Assembly: GCF_014645795.1 (NCBI RefSeq)
Contig: NZ_BMMK01000002.1
Coordinates: 30,982-94,981 of the forward strand
Direction: 5' to 3'
DNA: 64,000 nt
Origin: Longimycelium tulufanense
Lineage (GTDB): Bacteria > Actinomycetota > Actinomycetes > Mycobacteriales > Pseudonocardiaceae
Shown: positions 53,697 through 63,616 of the stretch, piece after piece
Layout of the letters: every line of letters begins with the position of its first letter
Numbering within the stretch: position 1 is the stretch's first letter
The notes under the pieces: generated by a model
What the model saw: only the letters and a program-made list of their open reading frames with translations
Database searches by the model: none
What the model was told of the DNA's origin: nothing
Position numbers and translations under genes: made by a program

Positions 53697-54506
53697 TCAA
53701 CGGCGAACGCCTTCGGCGAGTTCGGTGGCGAGGGTGTGGACGGCTTGTTCGCTGTCCCGGACCCGGGAAACGAAAGCTGAGCCGACGATCACCGCGTCCG
53801 CGAAGGCCGCGATCTCGGCCGCCTGGCCGGCGGAGCGGACGCCCAGCCCAACACCGATCGGCAGTTCGGTGTGCGCGCGGGCCCGCCGCACCAGGTCAGC
53901 GGCAGCAGCGCCAACGCTGTCCCGGGCGCCGGTGACACCCATGACCGACGTCGCGTAGACGAACCCACTGCTGGCCGCCACGGTGCAGGCGATGCGCTCC
54001 TCGGTCGACGACGGCGCGATCAGGAAGATCCGGTCCAGCACGTGCTCGGCGCTGGCGGCCATCCAGTCGTCGGCCTCGTCCGGGATAAGGTCCGGCGTGA
54101 TCAGGCCGAGCCCGCCCGCGGACGCCAGGTCCCGCGCGAAGGCGTCCACACCGTACCGGTGCACGGGGTTCCAGTAGGTCATCACGACCGCCCGCCCACC
54201 GGCCGAGGCCACCGACTCCACGACCGAGAACACGTCACGCAGCCGGAAACCCGCGTGCAACGCCTCGTCCGCGGCCGCCTGGATGGTCGGCCCGTCCATG
54301 ACCGGGTCGGAGTACGGCACGCCCACCTCGACGAGGTCGCAGCCGCCGTCGAGCATCGCCGACAGCATCCGCTTCGAGTCCCCGACCGTGGGGAACCCGG
54401 CCGGCAGGTACCCGACGAGTGCGGCGCGCCCCTCGTCCCGGCACGTGCGGAACAACGCGTCCAGCGAAAAGACCTGTCCCTCGGGTCGGGCCGTCGTCGG
54501 CGTCAT
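53697..54506 (-). CDS. trpA: Tryptophan synthase alpha chain
   Basis: Releases indole from indole-3-glycerol phosphate; 269 residues, the usual length. Catalytic residues lie in [20 protein letters not shown] (the Glu and the second Asp); [18 protein letters not shown] and [14 protein letters not shown] form the phosphate-binding side. ATG 54506 overlaps the trpB stop (ATGA), coupling the two subunits. End of the leftward trp unit, where the diaminopropionate cassette begins. Confidence 0.97.
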   Translation of the reverse strand: MTPTTARPEGQVFSLDALFRTCRDEGRAALVGYLPAGFPTVGDSKRMLSAMLDGGCDLVEVGVPYSDPVMDGPTIQAAADEALHAGFRLRDVFSVVESVASAGGRAVVMTYWNPVHRYGVDAFARDLASAGGLGLITPDLIPDEADDWMAASAEHVLDRIFLIAPSSTEERIACTVAASSGFVYATSVMGVTGARDSVGAAAADLVRRARAHTELPIGVGLGVRSAGQAAEIAAFADAVIVGSAFVSRVRDSEQAVHTLATELAEGVRR

Positions 54507-55780
54507 CGCGCGTCCTCCGCGTTCCTCGGGCCGTTCGCCGGGCCGTCACCGGTGCCGCTGGCACCGTCGTCCACCAGCCCGAACCACGTCGCCGCCGTCT
54601 CCATGTCCTTGTCGCCGCGGCCGGAGACGTTGACCAGCACAATCCCGTCCGGTCCCAGTTCCCGGCCGAGCTGCAGCGCACCCGCCAGGGCGTGCGCCGA
54701 CTCGATGGCCGGGATGATCCCCTCGGTACGGGTGAGCAACCGCAGCGCGTCCATCGCCTCGGCGTCGGCCACCGGCCGGTACCCGGCCCGGCCGGTGTCC
54801 TTCAGCCACGAGTGTTCCGGCCCCACGCCCGGGTAGTCCAGCCCGGCGGAGATGGAGTGCGTCTCGATGGTCTGCCCGTCCTCGTCCTGCATCAGGTACG
54901 AGCGGGCGCCGTGCAGCATCCCGGGCACGCCGGTGGTCAACGTCGCGCCGTGCCGCCCGGAGTCCAGGCCCTCGCCGCCCGCCTCGAACCCGTACAGCCG
55001 CACGTCGGTGTCATCGAGGAAGGCGTGGAAGATCCCGATCGCGTTCGAGCCGCCGCCGACGCAGGCGGCCACCGCGTCCGGCAGCCGGCCCACGCGCTCG
55101 AGCACCTGTGCCCGCGCCTCGTCCCCGATCACGCGGTGGAAGTCGCGCACCATCACCGGGAACGGGTGCGGGCCGGCAACCGTGCCGAGCAGGTAGTGCG
55201 TGTGGTCGACGTTGGTGACCCAGTCCCGCAACGCCTCGTTGATGGCGTCCTTGAGGGTGCGCGAGCCCGCGCGGACCGGGACGACCTCGGCGCCGAGCAG
55301 GCGCATCCGGGCGACGTTCAACGCCTGCCGCTGGGTGTCCACCTCGCCCATGTAGACGACGCATTCCAGGCCCATCAACGCACATGCGGTCGCCGTGGCG
55401 ACCCCGTGCTGGCCGGCGCCCGTCTCGGCGATGACCCGCCGCTTGCCCATCCGCTTGGTCAGCAGTGCCTGTCCCAGCACATTGTTGATCTTGTGCGAGC
55501 CGGTGTGGTTGAGGTCCTCGCGCTTGAGCAGGATCCGGGCGCCGCCGGCGTGCTCGCCGAACCGCGGCGCCTCGGTCAGCGGCGAGGGCCGCCCGGTGTA
55601 GTCCCGCTGCAGGCGGGCGAGCTCGGCGAGGAAGTCCGGGTCGTTGCGGGCCTTGTCGTACTCGGCGGCCAGCTCGTCCAGCGCGGCGACCAACGCCTCC
55701 GGCACGAACCGGCCGCCGTAGGGCCCGAAGTGGCCCCCCTCGTCCGGGTCGTGGGCGGTGGGGGCGATCTCGGGCTTCAT
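54503..55780 (-). CDS. trpB: Tryptophan synthase beta chain
   Basis: PLP enzyme joining indole and serine; 425 residues. PLP lysine Lys97 in [26 protein letters not shown] and [13 protein letters not shown] follow as in all TrpB1 proteins; the C terminus is a low-complexity Gly/Asp tail. ATG 55780 has AGGAGG five bases upstream, 17 bases after trpC. Partner of the adjacent TrpA. Confidence 0.98.
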   Translation of the reverse strand: MKPEIAPTAHDPDEGGHFGPYGGRFVPEALVAALDELAAEYDKARNDPDFLAELARLQRDYTGRPSPLTEAPRFGEHAGGARILLKREDLNHTGSHKINNVLGQALLTKRMGKRRVIAETGAGQHGVATATACALMGLECVVYMGEVDTQRQALNVARMRLLGAEVVPVRAGSRTLKDAINEALRDWVTNVDHTHYLLGTVAGPHPFPVMVRDFHRVIGDEARAQVLERVGRLPDAVAACVGGGSNAIGIFHAFLDDTDVRLYGFEAGGEGLDSGRHGATLTTGVPGMLHGARSYLMQDEDGQTIETHSISAGLDYPGVGPEHSWLKDTGRAGYRPVADAEAMDALRLLTRTEGIIPAIESAHALAGALQLGRELGPDGIVLVNVSGRGDKDMETAATWFGLVDDGASGTGDGPANGPRNAEDAR

Positions 55781-55797
55781 CCGATCCTCCTGCGTGG

Positions 55798-56607
55798 TCA
55801 GCGGCTGGGCCGTGGGCAGGCGGGGTGCGATCCGGCGGTGACGAGCTGGGTGACGGCGGTGCGCGGGTCGCCGCTGGTGACCAGCCCCTCCCCGACCAGC
55901 ACCGCGTCCGCGCCGGCCCCGGCGTAGGTCATCAGGTCGCTCGGTCCCCGCACCCCGGACTCGGCGATCTTGAGCACCGCGTTGGGCAGCCCGGGCGCGA
56001 TCCGGCCGAAGACCTCCCGATCGACCTCCAGCGTATGCAGGTTCCGGGCGTTGATGCCGATCACCCGGGCGCCGGCCTGCAACGCCCGGTCGGCCTCCTC
56101 CTCGTTGTGCACCTCGACCAGCGCGGTCATGCCCAGCGACTCGACCCGGTCGAGCAGGGAGACCAGGGCGTTCTGTTCCAGCGCCGCGACGATCAGCAAC
56201 ACCACGTCGGCACCGTGCGCCCGGGCCTCGTGCACCTGGTACGGCGTGACGACGAAGTCCTTGCGCAGCACCGGCACGTCCACGACGGCCCGCACCGCGT
56301 CCAGGTCGGCCAACGAGCCACCGAACCGGCGCCGCTCGGTGAGCACGCTGATCATGCGCGCGCCCGCCTCGGCGTAGTCCTTGGCCAGCTCGGCCGGGTC
56401 GGCGATCTCCGCCAGCTGCCCCTTGGACGGGCTGGACCGCTTGACCTCGGCGATCACCCCGACGCCGGGGGCGCGCAGCGCCGCGATCGCGTCCCGGGCC
56501 GGCACGGCGAGCGCGGCCCGCTCCTTGATCAGCTCGAACGGGACGTCGGCCTCGCGCTCGGCAAGGTCGGCCCGCACCCCCTCGATGATGGACTCCAGGA
56601 CGCTCAC
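55798..56607 (-). CDS. trpC: Indole-3-glycerol phosphate synthase
   Basis: Closes the indole ring; 269 residues, a TIM barrel. Typical segments: [15 protein letters not shown] with the catalytic Lys, [43 protein letters not shown] and [13 protein letters not shown] 56607 has a GGAGG four to five bases upstream. Unlike enteric TrpC it has no TrpF domain. A 210-base gap separates it from the upstream gene, so an internal promoter is possible. Confidence 0.97.
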   Translation of the reverse strand: MSVLESIIEGVRADLAEREADVPFELIKERAALAVPARDAIAALRAPGVGVIAEVKRSSPSKGQLAEIADPAELAKDYAEAGARMISVLTERRRFGGSLADLDAVRAVVDVPVLRKDFVVTPYQVHEARAHGADVVLLIVAALEQNALVSLLDRVESLGMTALVEVHNEEEADRALQAGARVIGINARNLHTLEVDREVFGRIAPGLPNAVLKIAESGVRGPSDLMTYAGAGADAVLVGEGLVTSGDPRTAVTQLVTAGSHPACPRPSR

Positions 56608-56817
56608 GCGTCCTCCCCCCTGAGCGCGGCAAGCACGCTCGCGTTGGTCTCGCCGCGGACCGATGTTCGCCGGCCACGCTCGGTCACGACACTCCCCTTC
56701 CCACCGCCGGGTAGCCCTTGGATGCTAACCCTGGCCGTCCCCCGGTCCGGGCACCGGGTCGTCGAATCCGCCCTGCGTAGCAAGGCTGTTCCACCGCCGG
56801 GCGGTAGCACCGACCGG

Positions 56818-57414
56818 TCAGTCGGTCCGTCCCGGGCGGTCCACGGTGGGGTCCTCACCGGCGTCGATCGCGTCCCACATCCGCCGCTGCGGGTCCCGTT
56901 GACGGCGGGCACCCGAAGGGGCCTGGTAGCGGGCACCCATCCGGGGCATCCGGGGGCCCCACCACAGGGTGGCGGCTCCGGCCCCGAGGAGCAGCGCCCC
57001 GCCCCCGGCGGCCAGCACCCGGGCCCACGGTCGCTCAACCCGCGCCCGATCCAGCTCCGCCCGCTGTGCCACCGGGACATCTCCCGGGTACCCGCTGTCG
57101 ACGGGACTCAGCGCGGTCCAGAGCGCCCACGCACCCACCACCAGCAACAGCACCCCGATGCCCCGCCGCAGCCACCCGCCGGTGGCCACCAGGGCGGCTA
57201 CCGCGGCCAGCGCGACCAGGGCCAGGGGCACGAGCTGAGGGGCTTGCTCGGCACCCTGGCGGATCACTGTCGCGACTCCCCCGCCCGGACGCTCCTCGGT
57301 CATGGCGAGCCAGGTGAGCCGCGAGGACCCCCAGAGCGCGGCCGCGGCACCCAGCAACAGCACGACGGCCAACCACAGGGCTCGTCGTGCCCCGCCGCCC
57401 GCACGGTCAGCCAC
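56818..57414 (-). CDS. Trp-operon-associated membrane protein (TIGR02234/Trp_oprn_chp family)
   Basis: A 198-residue membrane protein found beside trpE in actinomycetes, function unknown. Helices at about 10-30, 57-80, 84-104 and 140-160; the WGSSRLTW motif in the first external loop is the family hallmark. GTG 57414 overlaps the end of trpE by eight bases, so the two are coupled. The tail is Arg/Pro-rich and cytoplasmic. Confidence 0.9.
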   Translation of the reverse strand: MADRAGGGARRALWLAVVLLLGAAAALWGSSRLTWLAMTEERPGGGVATVIRQGAEQAPQLVPLALVALAAVAALVATGGWLRRGIGVLLLVVGAWALWTALSPVDSGYPGDVPVAQRAELDRARVERPWARVLAAGGGALLLGAGAATLWWGPRMPRMGARYQAPSGARRQRDPQRRMWDAIDAGEDPTVDRPGRTD

Positions 57415-58984
57415 GCGTTCCGGCCTCCAGCGGCGCGTTGGCGGCCAGCCGGAAGGTCTCCGCCGTCGCCACCGCGTTGAGCACGGCACGCGCCTTGTTC
57501 ATGCACTCGTTGTCCTCGGACACCGGGTCGGAGTCGGCCACCACCCCCGCGCCCGCCTGCACGTGCGCCACGCCCTGCCGGAGCAGGGCGGTACGGATGG
57601 CGATGGCGGTGTCGGCGTTGCCGGCGAAGTCCAGGTACCCGACGACCCCGGCGTACAGCCCGCGCCGGGTCGGCTCGAGCTCCTCGATCAGCTCCATCGC
57701 TCGCGGCTTGGGCGCACCGGACAGCGTCCCGGCGGGGAAGCAGGCGGTGATCGCGTCGAACGCGGTGGCGTCCTCGGCCAGCTCCCCGGTCACCGTGGAG
57801 ACGATGTGCATGACGTGGCTGTAGCGCTCGACGCGGAAGAAGTCGACCACGTGCACCGAGCCCGCCCGGCACACCCGCCCGAGGTCGTTGCGGCCCAGAT
57901 CGACCAGCATGAGGTGCTCGGCCCGCTCCTTGGCGTCCTGCAGCAGGTCCTTCTCCAGCAGGGCGTCCTCGTCCGGGTCGTCAGAACGCCACCGGGTGCC
58001 CGCGATGGGGTGCGTGGTCGCCTTGCCGTCGCGCACCGTCACCAACGCCTCCGGGCTGGAGCCGACGATGTCGAAGCCCTCGAGCCGGAGCAGGTACATG
58101 TACGGGCTGGGGTTGGTGGTGCGCAGCACCCGGTAGACGTCGAACGCGTCGGCCGTGGTGGGCACGTCGAAGCGTTGCGACACCACGATCTGGAACGCCT
58201 CACCGGCCCGGATGGCCTCCTTGGCCCGATCCACCGCGCCCTGGTAGTCCTCGGAGGTGCGGCGCCGCGAGAACCGGGGTTCGGCGCGGCTGAGGACGAC
58301 CGCGCTGGGCGGCGCGGGCTCGCACAACGCCTCGGCCATGGCGTCGAGGCGGGCGATGGCGTCGTCGTAGGCGGCATCGACGTGCTCGTCGCTGCCGTCC
58401 CAGTTCACCGCGTTCGCGATGAGCGTGACGGTGCCCTCGTGGTGGTCCAGCGCGGCCAGGTCGGTGGCCAGCAACATCACCAGCTCAGGGATCTGCAGGT
58501 CGTCCGTGGTCAGCTCGGGGAGGCGCTCCAGCCGGCGGACCGCGTCGTAGCCCAGGTAGCCGACCATCCCACCGGTCAGCGGCGGGAGCCCCGGCAGCGG
58601 GTCGGTACGCAGCGCCTCGACCGTGGCGCGGAGCGCGCGCAGCGGGTCCGCCTCGTCCGGCAGCCCGGCCGGGCGGTTGCCGGTCCAGGTGGCGACGCCG
58701 TCGGACACGGTCAGCGCGGCGGCGCTGCGCACCCCCACGAAGGACCACCGGGACCAGGAACGGCCGTTCTCCGCCGACTCGAACAGGAAGGTGCCGGGGC
58801 GGTCCGCGGCCAGCTTGCGGTACACGCTCAGCGGCGTCTCCCCGTCGGCGAGCAGTCGCCGCACGACCGGGATCACCCGGCGGTCCGCCGCCAGCGCGCG
58901 GAACTCCTCCCGGCCCGGAGAGACCGGTCCGACGCCGAGGGCCGCCCCGACCCCGCTGCCATTCGCGCTGAGCATGCTGGCCAT
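57407..58984 (-). CDS. trpE: Anthranilate synthase component I
   Basis: Converts chorismate to anthranilate in the first step of tryptophan synthesis; 525 residues. The catalytic core has [72 protein letters not shown] and [13 protein letters not shown]. The N-terminal tryptophan-feedback region contains an [11 protein letters not shown] motif. The start is taken as ATG 58984 (next ATG 58975); neither has a Shine-Dalgarno. The glutamine amidotransferase subunit (trpG) is not in the window. Confidence 0.96.
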   Translation of the reverse strand: MASMLSANGSGVGAALGVGPVSPGREEFRALAADRRVIPVVRRLLADGETPLSVYRKLAADRPGTFLFESAENGRSWSRWSFVGVRSAAALTVSDGVATWTGNRPAGLPDEADPLRALRATVEALRTDPLPGLPPLTGGMVGYLGYDAVRRLERLPELTTDDLQIPELVMLLATDLAALDHHEGTVTLIANAVNWDGSDEHVDAAYDDAIARLDAMAEALCEPAPPSAVVLSRAEPRFSRRRTSEDYQGAVDRAKEAIRAGEAFQIVVSQRFDVPTTADAFDVYRVLRTTNPSPYMYLLRLEGFDIVGSSPEALVTVRDGKATTHPIAGTRWRSDDPDEDALLEKDLLQDAKERAEHLMLVDLGRNDLGRVCRAGSVHVVDFFRVERYSHVMHIVSTVTGELAEDATAFDAITACFPAGTLSGAPKPRAMELIEELEPTRRGLYAGVVGYLDFAGNADTAIAIRTALLRQGVAHVQAGAGVVADSDPVSEDNECMNKARAVLNAVATAETFRLAANAPLEAGTRG

Positions 58985-59338
58985 TCTGCCGGCCCGGCGG
59001 GGTGGCCCGGTCGCCGCCCTGGGGGCGGTGCACCCGTCCCACGAGGTGGGAGAACCGGTGGCGGGCAGGCAGGACGTCGATCCCGGTGCCACCGCCGCAG
59101 GGGGCCAGTCCAGCCCCCTGTGATCCTCCACACGTCCCGCCAGGTGGACCCCGTGGTCCGGTGGCTCGCGCTCGCACTGCGCGCTACGTACCTCACCAGC
59201 GATGATGTGGACGTGGCCAGAAGGCTTGAGCACGGCGACAGCCCTATTCAGGGGCACAGCGCCACGGACGATCGGGGGAACGGCGCGGATGCCGCGCCCG
59301 TGGCGGACACGCACGGTCATGGGACAGCGGGGGAGGAC
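58985..59338. other. Divergent region between trpE and TetR gene
   Basis: About 350 bases. A hairpin of 8 bp (59098-59105 with 59113-59120, 7-base loop) stands 114 bases upstream of the trpE start and could be a leader or attenuator element, but no short Trp-rich leader peptide with a stop codon was found beside it. The rest carries no recognisable gene unless the TetR protein starts earlier (59207 or 59213). Confidence 0.4.
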
Positions 59339-59962
59339 GTGCCGACCGGTGACGAGAGTGGGGGCACGGCCCGGCGCCGGCGGCGGGGCCGCCGTCCGGC
59401 CGGGGAGGACACCCGGACGGCGCTGTTGGAGGCCGCCCGCGCCGAGTTCATCGCGCAGGGCTATGACGGTGCCACCGTCCGCGTGATCGCCCGCCGGGCA
59501 GGAGTGGACCCGGCCATGGTCAACCACTGGTTCGGGGGCAAGCAGGGTTTGTTCGCGGCATCGGTCATCCAGCTGCCGATCACCCCGGACGAGATCGTCC
59601 GGCGGTTGCTCGACGGGCCGCCGGAGACGGTCGGCGAGCGCATGGTGCGTAACTTCCTCGCCGTCTGGGACGCCACCGGGGGCGGGCAGTTCACCGCGTT
59701 GGTCCGCAGCGTCACCAGCATGGACCTGGCGGCGCAGGCGCTGCGCGACATCTTCGTCCAGACGGTGTTCGGCCGAGTCGTCGCCGCCGTGGCGCCCGAC
59801 CAGCACGAGCTGCGGGCGACGCTGTGCGCGAGCCAGATCATCGGTCTGGGGATGGCGCGTTACGTGGTGCGGCTGGAGCCGCTGGCATCGGCTGACGTGG
59901 ACACCCTGGTACGCACGATGGCCCCGAACCTCCAGCGCTATATGTCCGGGGAGCTGGACTGA
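59339..59962 (+). CDS. TetR-family transcriptional regulator
   Basis: A 207-residue TetR protein. The helix-turn-helix runs about 22-68 ([39 protein letters not shown]), followed by the TetR C-terminal helical domain ([34 protein letters not shown]) of the kind annotated as TetR_C_17. The GTG at 59339 is chosen because GGGGGAGGAC directly precedes it; the frame is open upstream, and GTGs at 59207 and 59213 would add a low-complexity N terminus. It is divergent from trpE and convergent with the initiator tRNA; its target is unknown. Confidence 0.85.
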   Translation: MPTGDESGGTARRRRRGRRPAGEDTRTALLEAARAEFIAQGYDGATVRVIARRAGVDPAMVNHWFGGKQGLFAASVIQLPITPDEIVRRLLDGPPETVGERMVRNFLAVWDATGGGQFTALVRSVTSMDLAAQALRDIFVQTVFGRVVAAVAPDQHELRATLCASQIIGLGMARYVVRLEPLASADVDTLVRTMAPNLQRYMSGELD

Positions 59963-60158
59963 TCACCTTTGACAGCAGGGAAAACCGGGGGATTTTCCGT
60001 CGCTCACGGCCCCGTCCCCGCGCCCGCTGTCGGCCGCTGGCCGAAGACCACGCGCGTGATCCGCCGGAACATCAACGGCATCGAGCACGTGCGGGCGCCA
60101 CGGAAGTGGCGTGTGCCGGCCCCGTCCCCTGCCGCAAGTGCTTGGGGCACAACACAAC

Positions 60159-60189
60159 GAGGCCACCGGAACGTGGTTCCGGTGGCCTC
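60159..60189 (-). terminator. Terminator of the initiator tRNA gene
   Basis: A perfect 14-bp stem pairs 60159-60172 (GAGGCCACCGGAAC) with 60176-60189, 3-base loop, starting 6 bases after the tRNA 3' end. On the minus strand it is followed by a T-rich stretch (GTTGTGTTGTG), making a rho-independent terminator. Confidence 0.9.
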
Positions 60190-60195
60190 GTGACC

Positions 60196-60272
60196 TGGTA
60201 GCGGGGGCAGGATTCGAACCTGCGACCTCTGGGTTATGAGCCCAGCGAGCTACCGAGCTGCTCCACCCCGCG
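60196..60272 (-). tRNA. Initiator tRNA-Met (anticodon CAT)
   Basis: A 77-base cloverleaf with encoded CCA. On the minus strand it begins CGCGGGG and ends CCCCGCTACCA. The acceptor stem pairs except at the first base (C1 opposite T72), and the anticodon stem has three G-C pairs next to the loop (CTGGG-CTCATAA-CCCAG). Both traits mark formyl-methionine initiator tRNAs. The T loop is GGTTCGAATCC. Confidence 0.97.
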
Positions 60273-60335
60273 TCGACGAAGAGAACTCTACACGAGCCCG
60301 TTCCGCGGGTTTCAGGGGGGGTGCCCCCGCGGTGA

Positions 60336-60692
60336 TCAGTCCTGTTCGGACAGCAGGACGTCACTGTCGAAGCACGTCCTGGTGCCGGTGTGGCAGGCCG
60401 CCCCGACCTGGTCCACGACCAGCAACAACGTGTCCCCGTCGCAGTCCAGCCGCACCTCGTGCACCTGCTGGGTGTTGCCGGAGGTCTCCCCCTTCACCCA
60501 GTAGGTCTGGCGGGACCGGGAGTAGTAGGTGGCGCGCCGGGTGGTGAGGGTGCGGTGCAACGCCTCGTCGTCCATCCAGGCCACCATCAACACCTCGCCG
60601 GTACCGCGCTGCTGTGCGACCGCGCACACCAGCCCGTCCGGGGTGCGCTTGAGCCGGTTCGCGATCGACGGGTCCAGGCCGGCCATGCTCAC
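60336..60692 (-). CDS. hisI: Phosphoribosyl-AMP cyclohydrolase
   Basis: Third step of histidine synthesis; 118 residues without the HisE domain. Family blocks: [36 protein letters not shown], and zinc-binding cysteines in [11 protein letters not shown] and [15 protein letters not shown] 60692 has GGGAAG five bases upstream; an ATG at 60686 is the alternative. Last his gene in this leftward group. Confidence 0.96.
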   Translation of the reverse strand: MSMAGLDPSIANRLKRTPDGLVCAVAQQRGTGEVLMVAWMDDEALHRTLTTRRATYYSRSRQTYWVKGETSGNTQQVHEVRLDCDGDTLLLVVDQVGAACHTGTRTCFDSDVLLSEQD

Positions 60693-60723
60693 CGCGACTT
60701 CCCTTCTCCCTTACCGGTGCTGT

Positions 60724-60885
60724 GTCCTGCGGGACACCCGCACCCGGTCGGCAACCACGAGCTCTGCCACCCGCGACAAGAGCGGTGATCGCTCGTGGTT
60801 ACCTCCAGACGTCCTGCGGGACACCCGCACCCGGTCGGACCCCGTGAACTCCCGCATCTTCACGCATCTGGTGCTCGTTCACGGG
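60724..60885. repeat. Nested direct and inverted repeats between hisI and the upstream gene
   Basis: A 28-base direct repeat occurs at 60724-60751 and 60811-60838; it begins with the palindromic GTCCTGCGGGAC. Between the copies an inverted repeat pairs AACCACGAGC (60753-60762) with GCTCGTGGTT (60791-60800). After the second copy, CCCGTGAAC (60841-60849) pairs with GTTCACGGG (60877-60885), the last arm lying inside the 3' end of the neighbouring gene. Two related hairpin modules thus follow one another, like a small palindromic repeat element. Confidence 0.8.
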
Positions 60886-61219
60886 AACCTCTCATGTTCA
60901 ACAGCACCAGCACGTACACCTGCGAAGCAGCCAGCAGGCCGGACACCAGGCGCGCCCACCACGGTGCCCCGCCGAGAACGATGAGCAGGTGGAACACGGC
61001 GCCGACGACGGCCAGCACGAGCCCGACCCGGCGCGCCCACCACCAGCCCGCCAGCAGGCCGGCGGCCACGCCGACCCCGAACACGGTCAACACCACCGGC
61101 GGCAGCAGGAGGTCGGGGCCACCCTCGACCGCCCACCGCGCAATGCCCACGAGCAGGAAGGCCACGCCGGCGCCGGCCAGGAGAGCGGCGGCGACCCGTG
61201 TCTCCAGCGGCTGGCTCAC
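60860..61219 (-). CDS. Small membrane protein in his operon
   Basis: A 119-residue membrane protein with four hydrophobic segments (about 9-29, 37-58, 64-83 and 88-106), found between hisF and hisI in related actinomycetes; function unknown. GTG 61219 overlaps the hisF stop by four bases (GTGA), so it is coupled to hisF. The C-terminal codons run into the repeat element at 60877-60885. Confidence 0.85.
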   Translation of the reverse strand: MSQPLETRVAAALLAGAGVAFLLVGIARWAVEGGPDLLLPPVVLTVFGVGVAAGLLAGWWWARRVGLVLAVVGAVFHLLIVLGGAPWWARLVSGLLAASQVYVLVLLNMRGSRERAPDA

Positions 61220-61989
61220 CTGACCACCACGTCGGCGTCGCGCAGCGCGCCCTTCACCGCACTGATCCGCAGCTGTCCGAAGTGGAACACGCTCGCCGCG
61301 AGCACCGCGTCCGCGCCGGCCGCCACCGCCGGCGGGAAATGCTCCACCGCACCGGCGCCACCGCTGGCGATCAGCGGCACGTCCACCACGCCACGCACCA
61401 TGCGAATCAGCTCGAGGTCGAAGCCGGCCTTGGTGCCGTCGGCGTCCATGGAGTTGAGCAGGATCTCGCCGACGCCGAGCCGCTGTCCCCGCGCCGCCCA
61501 CTCCACGGCGTCGATGCCCGTACCGCGCCGGCCGCCGTGGGTGGTCACCTCGAAACCAGACGGTGTGGGGGGCTGTCCCTCCGGGACCCGACGCGCGTCC
61601 ACCGACAACACGACGCACTGTGCGCCGAACCGCTGGGATGCCTCCCGCAGCAGTTCGGGACGGGCGATCGCGGCGGTGTTGATGCTGACCTTGTCCGCGC
61701 CGGCGCGGAGCAGCCGGTCCACGTCGTCCACGCTGCGTACGCCACCGCCCACCGTCAGCGGGATGAAGACCTGCTCGGCGGTGCGGCGCACCACGTCGTA
61801 GGTGGTCTCACGCTCGGCGGAGGACGCGGTCACGTCCAGGAAGGTCAGTTCGTCGGCGCCCTCGGCGTCGTAGGCACGGGCCAGCTCGACCGGGTCGCCC
61901 GCGTCGACCAGGTTCGTGAAGTTGACGCCCTTGACCACCCGGCCCCGATCCACGTCGAGGCAGGGGATGACACGCACGGCGACCGCCAT
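61216..61989 (-). CDS. hisF: Imidazole glycerol phosphate synthase, cyclase subunit
   Basis: 257-residue TIM barrel that acts with HisH to form imidazole glycerol phosphate. Features: [16 protein letters not shown] with the first catalytic Asp, [30 protein letters not shown] with the second Asp, and [17 protein letters not shown] 61989 is six bases after TAGGCT (61996-62001, minus strand) and lacks a Shine-Dalgarno, so a leaderless transcript is likely here inside the his region. HisH is not in the window. Confidence 0.97.
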   Translation of the reverse strand: MAVAVRVIPCLDVDRGRVVKGVNFTNLVDAGDPVELARAYDAEGADELTFLDVTASSAERETTYDVVRRTAEQVFIPLTVGGGVRSVDDVDRLLRAGADKVSINTAAIARPELLREASQRFGAQCVVLSVDARRVPEGQPPTPSGFEVTTHGGRRGTGIDAVEWAARGQRLGVGEILLNSMDADGTKAGFDLELIRMVRGVVDVPLIASGGAGAVEHFPPAVAAGADAVLAASVFHFGQLRISAVKGALRDADVVVR

Positions 61990-62046
61990 GTGCCCAGCCT
62001 ACGACGGTGCCCAGCAGGGCTTTCGGTGCGCCCCGGACGCGTGGGA

Positions 62047-62877
62047 TCAGTCGTCGCCGAAGGCGGCGGGATCACCGACGGAGCGGACGATCTCCAGCAA
62101 CTCACCGTGCACCCCGGGGGCGCCAGCCAGTACCGGCCGGTCCACCGTCCACGGCCGGCCCTCCAGGTCGGTGGCGATGCCGCCGACCGCGCGGATCATG
62201 CACACCCCGGCGGCGTTGTCCCACGGCCGGTCGCTGAAGCCGAGGGCGCCACCGCACACGCCGCCGGCAACGAACGCCAGCTCGACGCCGGTCGAGCCGA
62301 GCATCCGTACGCGCAGGCAGCGCGCGGTGATCGCCTCCAGTACGTCGAACCGCCACCGCGTCGGGTAGTCCTCGGTGGACCGCACCCGACGGGGGTTGCC
62401 GAAGGTGACCGCCGACTCGGCGAGCTTGGCCCCGGCCAGCGGCGGCTGGCGGTGGCCGTTGCAGCGCAGCTCGCCACCGACGGCGGTCCAGCGCTGGTCG
62501 AGCAAGGGGAGCCAGGTCAGGCCGGCCACCGGCGCGCCGTCGCGGAGCAGGGCGAGCAGCATGCCGGTCAACGGGAGCCGGGTGGAGTAGTTGGCGGTGC
62601 CGTCGATCGGGTCGAGCACCCATGCCTCGCCCTGGGCCGGGTCCGGCCCACCGTGCTCCTCGCCGTGCACGGCGATGCCGGTGCGCTGGGTGAGCAGCCG
62701 GGCCACCCGCTCCTCGATCGCGAAGTCGGCGGCGGTGGCGAAGTCGCCGGGGCTCTTCTCGACCTCGCTGGCGGCGCCGAGCCAGCGGACGAAGTCGGGC
62801 ACCGCCTCGTCGAGCACGGTCGCCGCGATGTCCGCCAGCTCACCGAGCCGGTGGTCCGCCGGGTCCGCGACGACCAC
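62047..62877 (-). CDS. Inositol monophosphatase family protein
   Basis: A 276-residue Mg-dependent phosphatase. Metal-binding motifs: VHGEEHGG, WVLDPIDGTANY and PWDNAAGVCM. The same gene (impA) lies between hisA and hisF in Mycobacterium tuberculosis. In histidine synthesis such proteins can act as histidinol-phosphate phosphatase (HisN), an attractive role from this context; inositol-1-phosphate is the alternative. GTG 62877 ends one base from the priA stop and has a G-run upstream. Confidence 0.92.
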   Translation of the reverse strand: MVVADPADHRLGELADIAATVLDEAVPDFVRWLGAASEVEKSPGDFATAADFAIEERVARLLTQRTGIAVHGEEHGGPDPAQGEAWVLDPIDGTANYSTRLPLTGMLLALLRDGAPVAGLTWLPLLDQRWTAVGGELRCNGHRQPPLAGAKLAESAVTFGNPRRVRSTEDYPTRWRFDVLEAITARCLRVRMLGSTGVELAFVAGGVCGGALGFSDRPWDNAAGVCMIRAVGGIATDLEGRPWTVDRPVLAGAPGVHGELLEIVRSVGDPAAFGDD

Positions 62878-62878
62878 G

Positions 62879-63616
62879 TCAGGACCCCCGGACCGCCGCG
62901 AGCGCCTCGGGCAGGCTGAAGGCACCCGCGTAGAGGGCCTTGCCGATGATGGTGCCCTCCAGGCCGAGCGGGGCCAGCTCCGCCAGCGCGCGCAGGTCGG
63001 CCACGCTGGACACGCCGCCGGAGGCGATCACCGGGGCCTCGGTGCGGGCACAGACGTCGCGCAGGAGCCGCAGGTTGGGGCCGCGCATGGTGCCGTCCTT
63101 GCTCACGTCGGTGACCACGTAGCGGGCGCAGCCGTCGCGGTCTAGGCGCGCCAGCACCTCCCACAGGTCGCCGCCGTCGGTGGTCCAGCCGCGGGCGGCC
63201 AGCCGGTGCCCGTCCGGGGTGATGCGCACGTCCAGGCCGACGGCGATCCGGTCGCCGTGCTCGGCGAGGGCACGGGCGCACCAGGCCGGGTCCTCCAGGG
63301 CGGCGGTGCCGAGGTTCACCCGGGCACAGCCGGTGGCCAGCGCCGCGCGCAGCGACTCGTCGTCGCGGATGCCGCCGGACAGCTCCACCTTGACGTCGAG
63401 CCGACCGACGAGGTCGGCGAGCAGCTCCCGGTTGGTGCCGCGGCCGAAGGCCGCGTCCAGGTCGACCAGGTGGATCCAGTCGGCGCCGCCCTCCTGCCAG
63501 GCCAGGGCGGCCTCCAGCGGGTCGCCGTAGGAGGTCTCGGACCCGGCCTCGCCCTGCACCAGGCGGACGGCCTTGCCGTCGGCCACATCGACCGCGGGGA
63601 GCAGCGTGAACGTCAC
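62879..63616 (-). CDS. priA: Bifunctional phosphoribosyl isomerase PriA (HisA/TrpF)
   Basis: A 245-residue TIM barrel for the ProFAR isomerase step of histidine synthesis and, in actinomycetes, also the PRA isomerase step of tryptophan synthesis. Landmarks: [18 protein letters not shown] with catalytic Asp10, [25 protein letters not shown] and [16 protein letters not shown] with the second Asp. The trp genes in this window include no trpF, which supports dual function. GTG 63616 is six bases after TAGGGT (63623-63628, minus strand) with no Shine-Dalgarno; leaderless start likely. Confidence 0.96.
   Translation of the reverse strand: MTFTLLPAVDVADGKAVRLVQGEAGSETSYGDPLEAALAWQEGGADWIHLVDLDAAFGRGTNRELLADLVGRLDVKVELSGGIRDDESLRAALATGCARVNLGTAALEDPAWCARALAEHGDRIAVGLDVRITPDGHRLAARGWTTDGGDLWEVLARLDRDGCARYVVTDVSKDGTMRGPNLRLLRDVCARTEAPVIASGGVSSVADLRALAELAPLGLEGTIIGKALYAGAFSLPEALAAVRGS

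Noticed and set aside
58985-59206. Possible trp attenuator with leader peptide upstream of trpE
   Set aside because: There is a hairpin and several TGG codons, but no short reading frame with a start, clustered Trp codons and a stop. Kept only as a hairpin.
57302-59338. The upstream part of the long open frame that ends as the TetR protein
   Set aside because: It is antisense to trpE and its membrane partner. Only the last 207 residues have TetR features, and a plausible start lies at 59339.
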